Shown here: in pieces, positions 43,711 through 55,218 of the stretch
Numbering within the stretch: position 1 is the stretch's first letter
Layout: each line of letters starts with the position of its first letter
Translations under genes and position numbers: made by a program
Notes under the pieces: model-generated
Told to the model about the DNA's origin: nothing
The model's database searches: none
What the model saw: the letters and a program-made list of their open reading frames with translations, nothing else
NCBI GenBank assembly: GCA_950097015.1
Contig: CATNEN010000029.1
Span: 1,680,001-1,744,000 of the forward strand
Reading direction: 5' to 3'
Length of the DNA: 64,000 nt
DNA from: Macrostomum hystrix
Lineage: Eukaryota > Platyhelminthes > Macrostomidae

Positions 43711-46700
43711 ATGGCTGTTGGGACTAAACAACAGCTGCTGCTTCTTCTAGTAGCGATCCTGGCTGCATCAGCCGGCCGCATAAGCAATCGGGACAGCAAC
43801 AACTGCTTCGACATCCGGCAAGGCGGACGCGTGCTCTACAGCCTACCAGCGTTCAATGGCACCAAGTGAGCAGTCAGTTTGAGAATGACATTGTGCAGGA
43901 ATGGACTATTGTTCAACGGTCAGTTATTTATCAAAGTCCTAATTCCATAGTGATAGTTGATTCTAAGGCTTGTAATCATGTCACATGGATATACGATCAT
44001 GTCACATGGGTATACGATCATGTCACATGGATATACGATCATGTCACATGGGTATACGATCATGTCACATGGATATACGATCATGTCACATGGATATACG
44101 ATCATGTCACATGGATATACGATCATGTCACATGGGTATACGATCATGTCACATGGATATACGATCATGTCACATGGATATACGATCATGTCACATGGGT
44201 ATACGATCATGTCACATGGATATACGATCATGTCACATGGGTATACGATCATGTCACATGGATATACGATCATGTCACATGGGTATACGATCATATCACC
44301 TTGAGATAAGCGATCATATCACCTTGATAAGCGATCATATCACCTTGATAAGCGATCATGTCATAGGGATAAGCGATCATGTCACCGTGAAAAGCGATCA
44401 TGTCATAGGGATAAGCGATCATATCACCTTGATAAGCGATCATGTCATAGGGATAAGCAATCATGTCACCGTGATAAGCGATCATGTCATATGGACATAA
44501 ACCGATTACGACATTATGAGGATAATTTATACTCGTAGTAAATTCGTGTTTTAAAAAGGGTTCTAATAAAATTGTTATATTGTTTTATAAAAAAATTCAT
44601 TGAGCAAGTGACGTCCCTCAAAATTGCTCGATTGTTTAAAAATGCTACCTAATTTGACAATATGAATCCTTTCAGCCTTTTTTCAATGGTGTCTTTTTGA
44701 CTTCTAAATCTACCAATTTATTGTTTAATCCAGTTGGAAAATAAAATGCTTGCCTAAATATCACACGGAATCATAAAATGGGACCTGTATAGGTCGAAGA
44801 TAGTTAACAACAATCATCCGGTATGTAGGTCAACTAAAATATAATCTTTCTCAAACATCTGGCTTCATGTGATATTAAATTGTGTCTTAATTTTGTATCA
44901 TACTGCAGCTGTCAGTTTTTACACCCGATTTGAAAACTACAGCTCCGTCCTGAATATCATCAACTAACTGTCACTATTCTGTCAGGCACTATCGCCGACA
45001 ACGGACATGCGGGAGAAGTACAGTCCATAGTGCACTTCAAAAACTAAAGTCTTAGAGTGAAAAATACTCGTACATTGTATACCAGTTGAAGCTAATTACC
45101 CAATTGTCGCTTAGTCACAGCGGTAGCTAATTACCCAACTGTCCTTCAGTCACAGCGGTAGCTAATTACCCAATTGTCCTTCAGTCACAGCGGTAGCTAA
45201 TTACCCAACTGTCCTTCAGTCACAGCGGTAGCTAATTGCCCAACTGTCTTTCAGTCACAGCGGTAGCTAATTACCCAACTGTCCTTCAGTCACAGCGGTA
45301 GCTAATTACCCAACTGTCCTTCAGTCACAGCGGTAGCTAATTACCCAATTGTCGCTTAGTCACAGCGGTTGCTAATTACCCAACTGTCCTTCAGTCACAG
45401 CAGTAGCTAATCTAAACAACATTCACTATATCGCTAATGGAAGTATATTTTCCTAAATCATTTATTGAAATAAAAATCCATGAATAATCTACTGCTTATA
45501 AGTCGTAAACTTTGAATAAGGACAAATATTTTCTAGTAAAAATGTTGAGTTGACCGTGCTGATATTTCATACACTAAAGACTATTGACTCAGTGAAAAAT
45601 TTTTGTTATTAAAATCAACTATTACAACCAGCTAATGGACATTAAAAAGTGGCGAGAAAAGAAATTCAAATTGACAGGTCGGGTTAAAATATTGTACCCC
45701 AGAACCCGACAAATTTGATGGATCAGTATAGTTGGCAGGTGTATCGGGATTTTACATTAATGATCGTTGCATCTAAGTTTCCTCTTAAAAGAGGAAGTCA
45801 ACTCACATTTGGTCTACTAATATTGAGTTTGGACAAGTACAGCTTTAGATTATTCGTTTGAGCCATTATTTTAACGGCCGTGCGTTTTATTTTAGAGCTC
45901 GATTATGAAATTGGCGTTGGGGTCATTAGCGGGATGGGGTGGCCCAAGAGACTGGAGACTAGAGTGACCGAGGGCGATAGTTAAAAGAAAGCTTAAATAG
46001 ATTAACGAGTGACGACTAAATGGGATTTGTTGAAGTCAATGTGACTTAGGATAGTGTAAATAGTGAGTGGCAGAGTTAGAGATACAATCAATAGAGGGGC
46101 AAATATGAGAAAACAAAGAAACGAAATAGAAAAGAGGTAGGACGTGACAAAGATAAGAAAGAGGAGATTAGAGAGGAGACAGAAGAGATTAGAGAGGAGA
46201 CAGTCGACAGAAGAGATTAGAGAGGAGACAGAAGAGATTAGAGAGGAGACAGTCGACAGAAGAGATTAGAGAGGAGACAGAAGAGATCAGAGAGGAGACA
46301 AAAGAGATTAGAGAGGAGACAGAAGAGATTAGAGAGGAGACAGAAGAGATTAGAGAGGAGACAGAAGAGATTAGAGAGGAGACAGAAGAGATTAGAGAGG
46401 AGACAGAAGAGATTAGACATAAGTTAGAGGGAAAAGAGGGGGCAGTGTGAAAAATGAGAGCAAATTCGAGTAAGATAGAGAAGCGGAGAGTAGGCAAGGA
46501 GGGAAGGTTGGCCAAAAATCAAGCAATCCTTGAAAAAAGGCTAAAACAAAGAAAAAGAAGGTGAAAATATCAAAGTCGAGACAGAAGTCGTGGGCTCGGG
46601 GGGTATTGCTTCAGGCAGCGAATTAATTTCCGCCAGCTCTGCAGACATTCGGGCAACACAGTGGTCGGCCGCTCGTCTAATTAGGCGATATCATCGGGCC

Positions 46701-49700
46701 ACGCGGGCCAAGGAGGACAAGCAGGCGAAGGCGGCGTAGAAGAGGATTTCCCTCTGACTTGGACCTCGCCGATGATTGCGCGATGAAGAGGAAAAATGAA
46801 ATTTTCCACTCACCCCCCTAGAGTCCTTCGCTGGTATCCTATCCTATGTAGCGTGGGATCCTATATACTTGGATTCAATTTAGCCCTAACTGGGAAGTGG
46901 AGGCTGCTCAAGACTGCTCATGACCATCCAGTTATCTGGCTGCATTACTCACTGTTGCTTCTGGCAGTCCATTTGTTTCTTAGCTGTATAAGTTTACTTT
47001 CAATATTTGTCTCTGTTCAAGTGTGTGTGTGTCTTTGTGTGTCTTTCATATTACGCGACCATTTTAAGCAATCAAAGGGACTTCATCTCATTTCCTTACA
47101 TTTTTATAACTTCCTCGCGTTATTTTAATATACCATCATTTTCCATTAATCAACATAGCTATTGCGCGGCGCTTACAAAGACTGTGTACAACTGTTCAGT
47201 CCTAGTTTAGGTGTACAAGTAGTTTAGGTAGAGAACTGAAGTAATGGGTGATTAAATGTTTCTAGTTTAGGTGGAAAGGTGAGTGACACAGCGGTCTAAC
47301 GCGTTTTCCTCTCGCGTTACCAAGGTCCCTGAGCTCGATTCCGCGGCGAGGCCACATTCATTTGGGTCGCAGCCGCGGAGAGAAGGCTTGAGGGCTTGTC
47401 GTGCAATTTACGACCTTTAGGGCCATGCAACCTCCAAGGCACAGTGAGAGTGTACACTGCCTGACGATGAGAAAGTCAGGGCAGATGTACACCGCTGTGT
47501 GAGCGAGTACCTGCGTACAGTATCTGTGTGCGTGTGTGCTCAGGAGTCAGCGAAATGGGCAGAATTGCCTCCTCGCTGGCTGCGGGTCTAGTGTCACCAA
47601 ATAATGTGTTAGTGCCAGACACAGACATTTTTTCATGGGCTGAGAATCGAACTCCCGACCTCTTGTAAGGAGTTCGAAGTTCTAACCTCTGGGCCACCAC
47701 CTCTAATCGTTTCTAGTGTTGTCTTGATGTTTTATAAAAATAACTTTAATTCTAAGCCCAAAACATTTTCAAGATTTATATAGTCAAGCATTTTAGTCCC
47801 AGTAGAACTGCCAAGAGATTTGGCATCAATGAAAATTATTCTCCCCAGGTGCATAATTAACAGCGTCCCAATATCCAGCGCCACTACCCCACTGCGAGTA
47901 TACAGATAGGCAAGCAGGATTCGCTGACGAAAAAACCTGCAGAATTTATGAGCCTCAAAAGCTGCATCCTCAGACAAGAAGAGGAACAGCAGTCGCAGAA
48001 GCAGATCCACGTATAGAGACAGTGCAAGAGGGAGATAAAGCAATGGCAGGGAGAGGGAGACAGAGAAAAGCCCTCAGTGCAAGCGTTTGCTTTGGGATTA
48101 AGAAGGCGCATGCGAGCACAATATTGACTCAAACGAGAACGAGAGACTGCCAAGGCCCACTAACGCACATTGCTAGTGGACAAAAAAAACAGAGAGAGGC
48201 TTTGGTCGAGCGGTTCGGCCTAATGGATAATCGGAGCATCTGGAAGCACGGGGGACAATTGTATTGGCAAGGATGCGAGGGGAAGGGGAAAGTTCTCCCA
48301 GTCTCTATGGCAGGGATTTGTGAGCGATGGGAGACTGAAAGAGCGAGTCCAGATTGCTGCGCGCTGAAAGTTTCCGGCTGACACGAGTTTGGTTTTAAGC
48401 TGACGGAGCTCGATTGAAATCTGGTTGTGCTCGGAGATTTAAATCTCGCTTCATACAGCCGAATCAGGTCCGTATTTGACTGGAAAAATAATATGCTTCT
48501 GCTTTGTTCATGTTTTTGTAGCCAGGAGAGGAGGTTGTAGCCAAGCTATAATAGTAGTGGCTAGCTTCGCCCTTCTGACCGAGAGGTCGTGAGTTCGATT
48601 CACGGCGAAATGAAAATAGTTCATGCCACCCTAGAGCTAGGCTATTAATTCCCTACCTCACATTAAGTCTACGGACTGAAAAGCTGTACACAGCCATTTG
48701 AAGAGCCGCGCAATATTTTTGGCCTGCAATCTGGCTGATTATTAGGTGTTTGAGTATATACACTTGTACATTTTAGATGATAACAATCAGATAAGGTTAT
48801 CAGTAAATATTCTGTTTTTATACGAATAGAACATATCAGTGTTACGTTTCTTCATTAAACTTTTTACTGTCATTATTCACCCAATAACTAACCTACCAAC
48901 ATTAACCTATTTCAGCGCTGTCATTACACTGCAATTCCTCAGCTACCACAAGGATGGCGTCATTCTCTACCTGTCTGGCCACCACGGCGACTACATGGGC
49001 CTTTACTTGAAGGACGGCATTCTCAACTATTTCATATTCAATCCAAGTAGGCTAGACTGGTCGCTAAGGGGCATCCAGATCAACACTAAGGAGCCACTGG
49101 AGATTAATAAAAACTATGCGGTAAGTGCTATGCTGGCCTACTCACCCGGATACGAATGTAATCGTTGGTGCCGTTGTGTGGCGAGGCCACGTTAATTTAG
49201 TACGCAACCGCGGAGACTTGGGGGCTTGTCATGCTATTTAAAGCCATCAGGGCTAACCACAATAATAATAATAACAATTTTAGGAGGGCTGCGGGCAATG
49301 GCACATCATTTGGTGACACTAGACCCACGGTCAGCGAGGAGGCATTTCGCTGACTCCTGAGCACACACTCACACAGGTGTACATCTGCTCTGACTTTCTC
49401 ATCGTCAGGCAGTGTACACTCCCACTGTCTCTTGGAGGTTGGCCCTCAAGGCCGTAAATTTCACGACAAGCTCCCAAGCCATTACTTCGCGGTTGCGCCT
49501 AAATAAATTTGGCCTCGCCACGGAATCGAGCTCAGGGACCTTGGTGCGAGAGGCAAACGCGTTAGACCGCTCAGCCCTGGGCCAACCACCAAGGCGATGG
49601 TCAGAGCAGTCAGAGCAGATGTACACACCTGAGTGCGTGTACTCAGGATTTGCCTCTTCGCTAGCTGCGAATACACTCACCAAAACAATGCATCAGAGAC

Positions 49701-52700
49701 CACAACCCAAAACAAAGATTACCTATTTTCTGCTACGTTTTCAACTCGAAAATTCTCTTTCAAGTAATTTCCACTGTAGTTAAATGTAATGGAAGCAGTG
49801 TTTTTATTACCTTGAAAATCTGTGATGCCAAGTTTTATGGCCCAGTATATGGTAGAGTGAGTCAGCCCTTAGAACCCATTAGTAGCGCTTCCTTTACAAG
49901 CTCCCCTGTGCAATAACTTTTCAACTTTCCTTTTCAACAGTTAAGCACTGTAAAAAATGCATTTCGCTATAATTCCACGATGCAACAGCTCTCGGTACAG
50001 CCGTGGACATTGTCTTGAAATATCGGTTAAGACAATTAATGTCTGCATTGCTAGGATTGCTAAAGGGAAGAGAACAAAAATGTTGCTTTAACAAGCCTCC
50101 TTAACCCTGTATTGTCAGTTGCCTAGACTTTTCTGTACGACTCTGCGTCATAGCTCAAGGGGCGGTGCGTGATGCAAAACATTCTCGGGTGGCGGGTGCA
50201 CAATATTTTACCGCTGACAGCCCTCTTTATTGACAAAAGGAAGCTGAATTGCGTGATGAAGCTTTTGACGCGAACACAGACGGACCGCCTCCGCCGCGCG
50301 CACGCTTATTCGCAAGCGGGTTTCGGGTGCTGAAAACTTTGCCATGCCAGGTATTTTTATGCCAGGCATGCAGACATGACTGGCACTAGGCGTCATTATT
50401 TTCTTTGCTGGTATTTAACTTCTCTGCCAACTTTGCTACTGAGTTTTTAAAGAAAGCATCAATAGTTTTAAAGTAAAGGTAGATGGACAGATAGAACTAA
50501 CTACAAAAAGCCCAGAAATTACAGTCCATGGACTTCACTTAGCTGCATCAATTTAGTTAGTTAACTATAGGGATGAGATTTAAACTAACGACCTTATCTG
50601 TCAGTAGTCCGAAGCTCTAACCACTTGGCTTTTTGAAAGGACACAAACTGTACGCTTTCGAACCCTTGCACAGGTGGAATTCATGTACAACTTTGCGCAG
50701 TACCAGAGCTTCCGCAATAGTATACTGTTTTCTACCGGACTAAGATTGGACAATCGCGAAGTCGAGATCTATGACTATCACATTCCGGATATTCAATTCA
50801 AGGCGCCAATCTACCTGGGCGGTGGACCAAGTGGCTTGGTAAGGCTATATATACAAATTGAATTAGTAAAATTATGCTTCACAGTTTTACAACAACTACA
50901 GAGCTATAGGCAAATAGTAGTTGCCCTTCCGTTCACGGATGAGATAAAAATGGAGAACAAACATAGATTTGAGCAGCTAAACTTCAGGGCGTGATGAGTT
51001 AGTTGTCTACAGGTGACTCAAGCCAGGCGGGATGAAATCATTGCAAAATCTGCAGCTATAGAATACCTGCAGCTTAGCATTGCAGTTGCTCGGCGGAGGT
51101 AGTTGTTGGGCGGAGGTAGCATGAGAAGCATTGTGCCACGAGAAGCATTCAATTCATTCACTGACGTGAGGCTGACTGGAGCTTGGAAGGGACAAGGATA
51201 TAATGGGAAGACAAAGGGCCGTTTGTACGTGACGAAAGTATAGCATGCGCAGGGCCAGTCAAATAGGTCGCGATTTGTGTGAAGCTATAGTAGGGAAACC
51301 TTTCAGCAGGAGGCACTCGCTAAAGTCAAGTTTTTTATCAGTTAGATTTGGAGGCCAATTCTCGCTAGACTCATAAACTGCATGGGCCTGCTTGTAGGTA
51401 GCGGGCATCTACAGCAAGTAAGGCCTCGAGCAGGGTTTTTTAAACCTAGAGCACAAGATTGAGAACCACGCAGGGAAAGAAACGCATTTTCAAGTGCGCC
51501 CGTTTGGAGTTGAAAATTGCTCTCTTGAGCTAACAGACAGCTGTGTGGTATATAACGGCTCTAATACTGCATGTATAATGTGTATATAATCTTTCCACTT
51601 TCCTATGCAACCAGAGCTGGCCAACGAAAACTGCTACCCGCCCAGTCCTCCAAGCCACTCACTTCACTATATTAGACCCACATTCGCAGTGCAGCCTGGC
51701 ATTATTATACCTTGCCAGTCTGCACTGCCCACTACAGGCCAAGCAGCAGCAGCAGCAGCAACAGCTTCATTAGCAATAGGGGATCTCTCTGGCGACAGTT
51801 AGGGCCGTCTATAGCGACCAAGGCTAGCGAATCGGGAAGAATGGCAGCCATGCAGCCAGCCCTGCCTGCAAGCCATATCGGCCCCTACCATTCATTGCGA
51901 CCTGCTTTTTTGTCCATCGAATCAATTTCGGCGCGGGGGATCAACTATAGGGCCGAATTCCAATAAAATTCTACTCAGCATCAGCCAGAAAAGTCATCAT
52001 TCAGGTCTTATTGCCTAGCTATCCTACTCCGATCTGGCATACCGTATTTCTCTCTTTTTGGCAATCAGAAGACCTGCTTTTCCTTGCTGTATAACGGGAA
52101 GTGGCTATATTCTTCGCCCCAACACGACAAAGCAGTGGTTTTTGCTAGCAAACAAAGAATTAACGCGAAAGGGAAGACAAGAATTGTTTCTTCTATTTAT
52201 TGGTCTCAGTTTCTAGGGGAAAATCTATGCACAGAGTGCAGCGATATCTAACAGTTATCGCATGGTGCCCTAATATTTAACTACCGATTGAATGAAAATG
52301 GATTTAGCATTTTTACAAATCTTTGCAACTCAAAAAAATCTTTAGAATGGGGAATTTGAGCACTCAGAATAGAAGGCTCAGTTTTAACCGTTTTTAGGTT
52401 TTTAGATACATACTCAAACTTCACCCATATGGACTCAGTCCAAACTCTTCCATTCCATTAAAGTAGTTCATGCAGTCGTTTTAATGACACTGTCAGATTT
52501 AATCCCTGAAATACATATTCAATGCTTCGACCTTGTTAATTTCACATTCGCACAGGCCCTAGATCGACCGCGAATATAGCAGTTAAACTAAGGGCCTTTT
52601 ATTTTCCTCTTTCCACCCTGCGCATATGCTGCCTCTATACATGCAAAGGTCGCCTACCCCCAACTGAATTCCCGCAGAATCTGCACGTGCCAGACTTCGA

Positions 52701-52779
52701 AGGACTCATTAGGGACGTGCGGATCAACGACGCCTATGTGAAAAGTGCGAAGACCAACCAGCGAGTGAAGGAGTGCTAA
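43711..52779 (+). CDS. Secreted protein with a single laminin G-like domain, four exons
   Basis: Exons 43711-43865, 48916-49120, 50674-50838 and 52678-52779 have GT-AG borders and join in phase (2, 0, 0) to a 208-residue protein. Exon 1 encodes a signal peptide (hydrophobic run 9-21, likely cleavage after ASA) and the start of the domain (CFDIRQGG). Exons 2-4 give the beta-sandwich: VITLQFLSYHKDGVILYLSG, DYMGLYLKDGILNY, FMYNFAQYQS, APIYLGGGPSG and the end motif FEGLIRDVRINDAYV. LamG domains of this kind occur in perlecan, agrin, laminins and neurexins and bind sugars or matrix receptors; here the domain stands alone. The gene spans 9 kb for 627 coding bases, because its introns hold three minisatellites and several SINEs. 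I cannot assign an ortholog. Confidence 0.88.
43977..44500 (+). repeat. 21-bp minisatellite, intron 1 of the laminin G gene
   Basis: About 15 uniform units of TCACATGGATATACGATCAT plus G (or GGGTATAC) run to 44290. They are followed by about ten more diverged units with TCACCTTGATAAGCGATCAT or TCATAGGGATAAGCGATCAT. All frames are open (DHVTWIY and others), an artefact of the 21-bp length. Confidence 0.93.
44515..45085. other. Intronic AT-rich sequence
   Basis: No feature seen within this part of laminin G intron 1. Confidence 0.4.
45090..45415 (+). repeat. 35-bp minisatellite, intron 1 of the laminin G gene, about 9 copies
   Basis: Units contain TAGCTAATTACCCAACTGTC followed by CTTCAGTCACAGCGG, with the variants CAATTGTCGCTTAG and AATTGCCC. 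Confidence 0.92.
45420..46130. other. Intronic sequence without features
   Basis: Nothing recognised within this part of laminin G intron 1. Confidence 0.4.
46160..46420 (+). repeat. 21-bp purine-rich minisatellite, intron 1 of the laminin G gene, about 12 copies
   Basis: Units of AGATTAGAGAGGAGACAGAA plus G, with an inserted GTCGACAG variant at two places on the left. Minus-strand open frames across it are artefacts. Confidence 0.92.
46440..47275. other. Intronic sequence, partial SINE 2 remnant
   Basis: Mostly unremarkable intron. At 47155-47215 a GCTATTGCGCGGCGCTTACA and ACTGTTCAGTCC stretch resembles the right end of SINE family 2. Confidence 0.4.
47276..47705 (+). mobile_element. SINE family 1, copy d, with inverted tRNA-like unit at its 3' end
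   Basis: Head: GTGACACAGCGGTCTAACGC (box A-like) and GAGCTCGATTCCGCGGCGAG (box B-like); body as in the other copies through GGCAGAATTGCCTCCTCGCT. It continues past the usual end, and at 47638-47700 reads GGGCTGAGAATCGAACTCCC and ends CTGGGCCACCACC, a tRNA-like sequence in the opposite orientation. This could be a composite or two abutting insertions. Confidence 0.78.
47706..48548. other. Intronic sequence without features
   Basis: Short open frames on both strands but no domain, no signal and no splice evidence beyond the laminin G exons. Confidence 0.4.
48549..48720 (+). mobile_element. SINE family 2 related copy
   Basis: Box A-like TAGTGGCTAGCTTCGCC and box B-like GTCGTGAGTTCGATTCACGG are followed by CTAGGCTATTAATTCCC and ACGGACTGAAAAGCTGTACA, CAGCCATTTGAAGAGCCGCG. 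Confidence 0.6.
49172..49675 (-). mobile_element. SINE family 1 cluster in laminin G intron 2
   Basis: A truncated forward fragment (49172-49260: GTGGCGAGGCCACGTTAATT, GCGGAGACTTGGGGGCTTGT) is followed by a nearly complete reverse copy (49270-49612), whose minus-strand head has GAGCGGTCTAACGCGTTTGC and GAGCTCGATTCCGTGGCGAG. A short forward tail (GCAGATGTACACACCTGAGT) follows to about 49675. This looks like one insertion inside another, or a rearrangement. Confidence 0.75.
50521..50640 (-). mobile_element. SINE family 2 fragment, reverse
   Basis: Reads CAGTCCATGGACT at its left edge and ends with a tRNA-like GATGAGATTTAAACTAACGA and GAAGCTCTAACCACTTGGCT, the reverse order of the forward copies. 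It lies at the end of laminin G intron 2, just before exon 3. Confidence 0.55.
50839..52677. other. Laminin G intron 3, no gene seen
   Basis: Contains a short (AGC)n tract near 51740-51757. Open frames across it are not supported by domain features. Confidence 0.4.
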
Positions 52780-52810
52780 AGACTCAATTATGGCCGGGAT
52801 GTTTACAATG

Positions 52811-53026
52811 AAAACTAAAAAAGCCGTCCAAAAAGAGTTGACCTAAAACGCTAGTTTACGGGACTGCCTGTCAACCCACTTTACTACGCATATTGAAGTA
52901 TCATTTTCCGGAAATAAAAACTAAAAAAGCCGTCCAAAAAGAGTTGACCTAAAACGCTAGTTTACGGGACTGCCTGTCAACCCACTTTACTACGCATATT
53001 GAAGTATCATTTTCCGGAAATAAAAA
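52811..53026 (+). repeat. 106-bp tandem duplication carrying two poly(A) signals
   Basis: Two head-to-tail copies with no differences that I noticed lie in the 3' UTR of the laminin G gene. Each ends with GGAAATAAAAAC, so AATAAA occurs at 52913-52918 and 53019-53024. Both could serve as poly(A) signals. Confidence 0.9.
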
Positions 53027-53440
53027 CTTACTCAAGCTAGGGTTAATATAAATATAATGCTTTGAATCAATTCTACAAATGATGTGTAAGCTGTTTACTT
53101 TTACAGTCTCATTAAATATTAGTTGTATACTTTACCCTGCTAACACAATTGCTACCCATTAGCTGTTTGAGCAAGTATTTCTCATGCATTCATTTGTCTG
53201 CGATAATATTGATTTTTTCTAAAACTGTCAAAATACATCAAGCACATTTAATGCAAACGACACAGTCTAACAAGTGAAGTGCGGAAATGTTAGTGTATAA
53301 CTTGCAAACCATTTGATCTGTAAGTACAGTTTTCACTCTCATCTGAATTTACTCCCGTTTTTTTTCAAATTATGTCCTTTTGTGGAATGAAAATTCTATC
53401 TATACTACTCAAAGAAATTAAAGTGTTAAATGAGCAGATT

Positions 53441-53602
53441 AAGCCTAGTTGGGCCAGATGGCCAGCGGCGCTTCCAAAGACTGATGAGGGTTTCGCCACA
53501 ACCACCATTTTTATCTCTGCGTGTTGCTAATGTGCACAAATTGCTTCCTTGGGCTAAGATAAGAAATCCAGACCTCTCGGTCGGAAGGCCAAAGCTTTAA
53601 CA
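53441..53602 (-). mobile_element. SINE family 2 related copy, reverse
   Basis: Reads GGCGCTTCCAAAGACTGATG at the left and a tRNA-like GAAATCCAGACCTCTCGGTC and GGAAGGCCAAAGCTTTAAC at the right, the reverse complement order of the 48.5-kb copy. Confidence 0.5.
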
Positions 53603-53607
53603 GTAGA

Positions 53608-53890
53608 AAGAACACTCTATTTTTCCGATAGGGAACGACCACGGGGGTATTTCAAATCCCACTGCCGACTTCACGACAGCTCCCAAACCGAATGACCGAT
53701 TTTCGTAAAAGTCCACCATCAACTAACTTTCAAAGCCATCCGACGCCAGCATCGTCAAGATATTCAGCGATTCTTGTCGAAGACCCTGGTGACAAGGACA
53801 ACTAACATGCTTTGTATAAATCTCTATGCAAATCTATATTTGTTTAATATTTGAATATTCTAGGAGATATAGAGTGTATAAACATCTCAC
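53608..53890 (+). mobile_element. MITE-like repeat family, copy C
   Basis: Contains GACCACGGGGGTATTTCAAA, CTTCACGACAGCTCCCAAAC, ACTTTCAAAGCCATCCGA, GCGATTCTTGTCGAAGACCC and a right part with TTGAATATTCTAGGAGATAT that matches copy B. Internally deleted relative to copy B. Confidence 0.7.
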
Positions 53891-54184
53891 TTAAGTCATC
53901 TATTTACATGACATTTATACAGTAACTAGAATGGGAAACTGAAAGCCAAAGATACAGATGCAAAAATGCTAGCTAAAATGCAAGTCTGGCATATCAAATT
54001 ATCTGCAATAGTAAATAGTAAAAGCTGTCAATGTTGATTGCCGCACACATCTTGAGCCATTTCGATCGAACCATTTGAAGCGTCTAAAAATAAAAAAAAC
54101 GCGAAATTTAAAATTGATTCGAAGCTATAAAAAGTTACCTAGAGTACAGGTTGGTTTTAAAATGGCTACTTTGATACACCAGTA

Positions 54185-55135
54185 AAATCAGGACTTCTTA
54201 GAGGATAGAAATATATAATCTGATCATGCTAAGAGATTCAATATTATTAAAATACTTTCATCACGAGAATAGTGTACGGTGGAAAATATTTTCAGATCAA
54301 ACAGATAGGCAAACTCACATTGCTATCCTACTCGTGAGTAGCTTCATCTGAAAAAATGTGACAGAACTGATGAAATACAAAAACCAAGACAAGGGCATTT
54401 TATAGTAGTCACTAAACTAAAGAAAACAATAAAGGTCAGAACTTCTTAGAGTTTAAGCCACATGAGAACGCATCAACATGACTGTTGTTGCATTTTTTCA
54501 ACAGAGAATGGTTTCATCATTTTTTAATGTACAATAGCTTCAATACACTAGCTACATTTATTTAAAATAGAGCCGTTTAAACTCACAGAATACGAACAAG
54601 TATAAGATGCTCAAGAATGCTGCACTTGTGTACAACATTCGTGTGCTGTTTAGATCTGAAATTAAGGCGATAATTATTGTCTTTTTTATTTTCAATATTC
54701 AAAGCATTTCAAAATACACTACAAGCAACCATACTACTGATATTCGGTTTCTGAGTAGTAAAGCGAGGATATAATATTCAGAACTTCTTAGAGTTAAGGC
54801 CACACGAGAACGCATCAACATGATAGTTGCGCATTCTTCAACAGAGAATGGTTTCATCATTTTTCAATGCTTAGCCTCAATCTTAGCTGATTTACGAGTA
54901 AAATAGCACAAAATCTTTTAACAGATTGTGAAAACTTACAGAGTTTAAACAAGCATCAGATGTCCACCGGAAGCATCTGAAATAAAAGTGACAATGTGAT
55001 TTTTTACTTTAGAGGATTTTATTACATAACAAGCAAAGCACTACTCATGCTAGCTTCCTGAAAAGCATTCAGAACTTCTTAGAGTTACGGCTACATTTTA
55101 AGTACAAACCATCAAGGCTTGCACCCTGTTTCAAC
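54185..55135 (+). repeat. Degenerate tandem repeat of about 290-340 bp, 3-4 copies
   Basis: CAGAACTTCTTAGAGTT occurs at about 54437, 54779 and 55069, with a weaker CAGGACTTCTTAGAG near 54190. The 54.4 and 54.8 kb copies share GAGAACGCATCAACATGA and CAACAGAGAATGGTTTCATC. The region lies just beyond the 3' end of the mpaB-like gene. No coding potential seen. Confidence 0.65.
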
Positions 55136-55218
55136 AATAGATGATTTCATCACAAATACTGGAATGCTCTACTAAAGAGTCAGATAATAACATGTCTGCA
55201 GCCACTGACACAGCAATG

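Noticed and set aside
43866-44500. Open frames repeating DHVTWIY and similar peptides
   Set aside because: A 21-bp minisatellite in the first intron of the laminin G gene, open in several frames because its unit has no stop.
2128-54899. Apparent enrichment of ACTCGTA/TACGAGT in spacer DNA
   Set aside because: About a dozen occurrences on both strands in 64 kb is close to the number expected for any 7-mer by chance.
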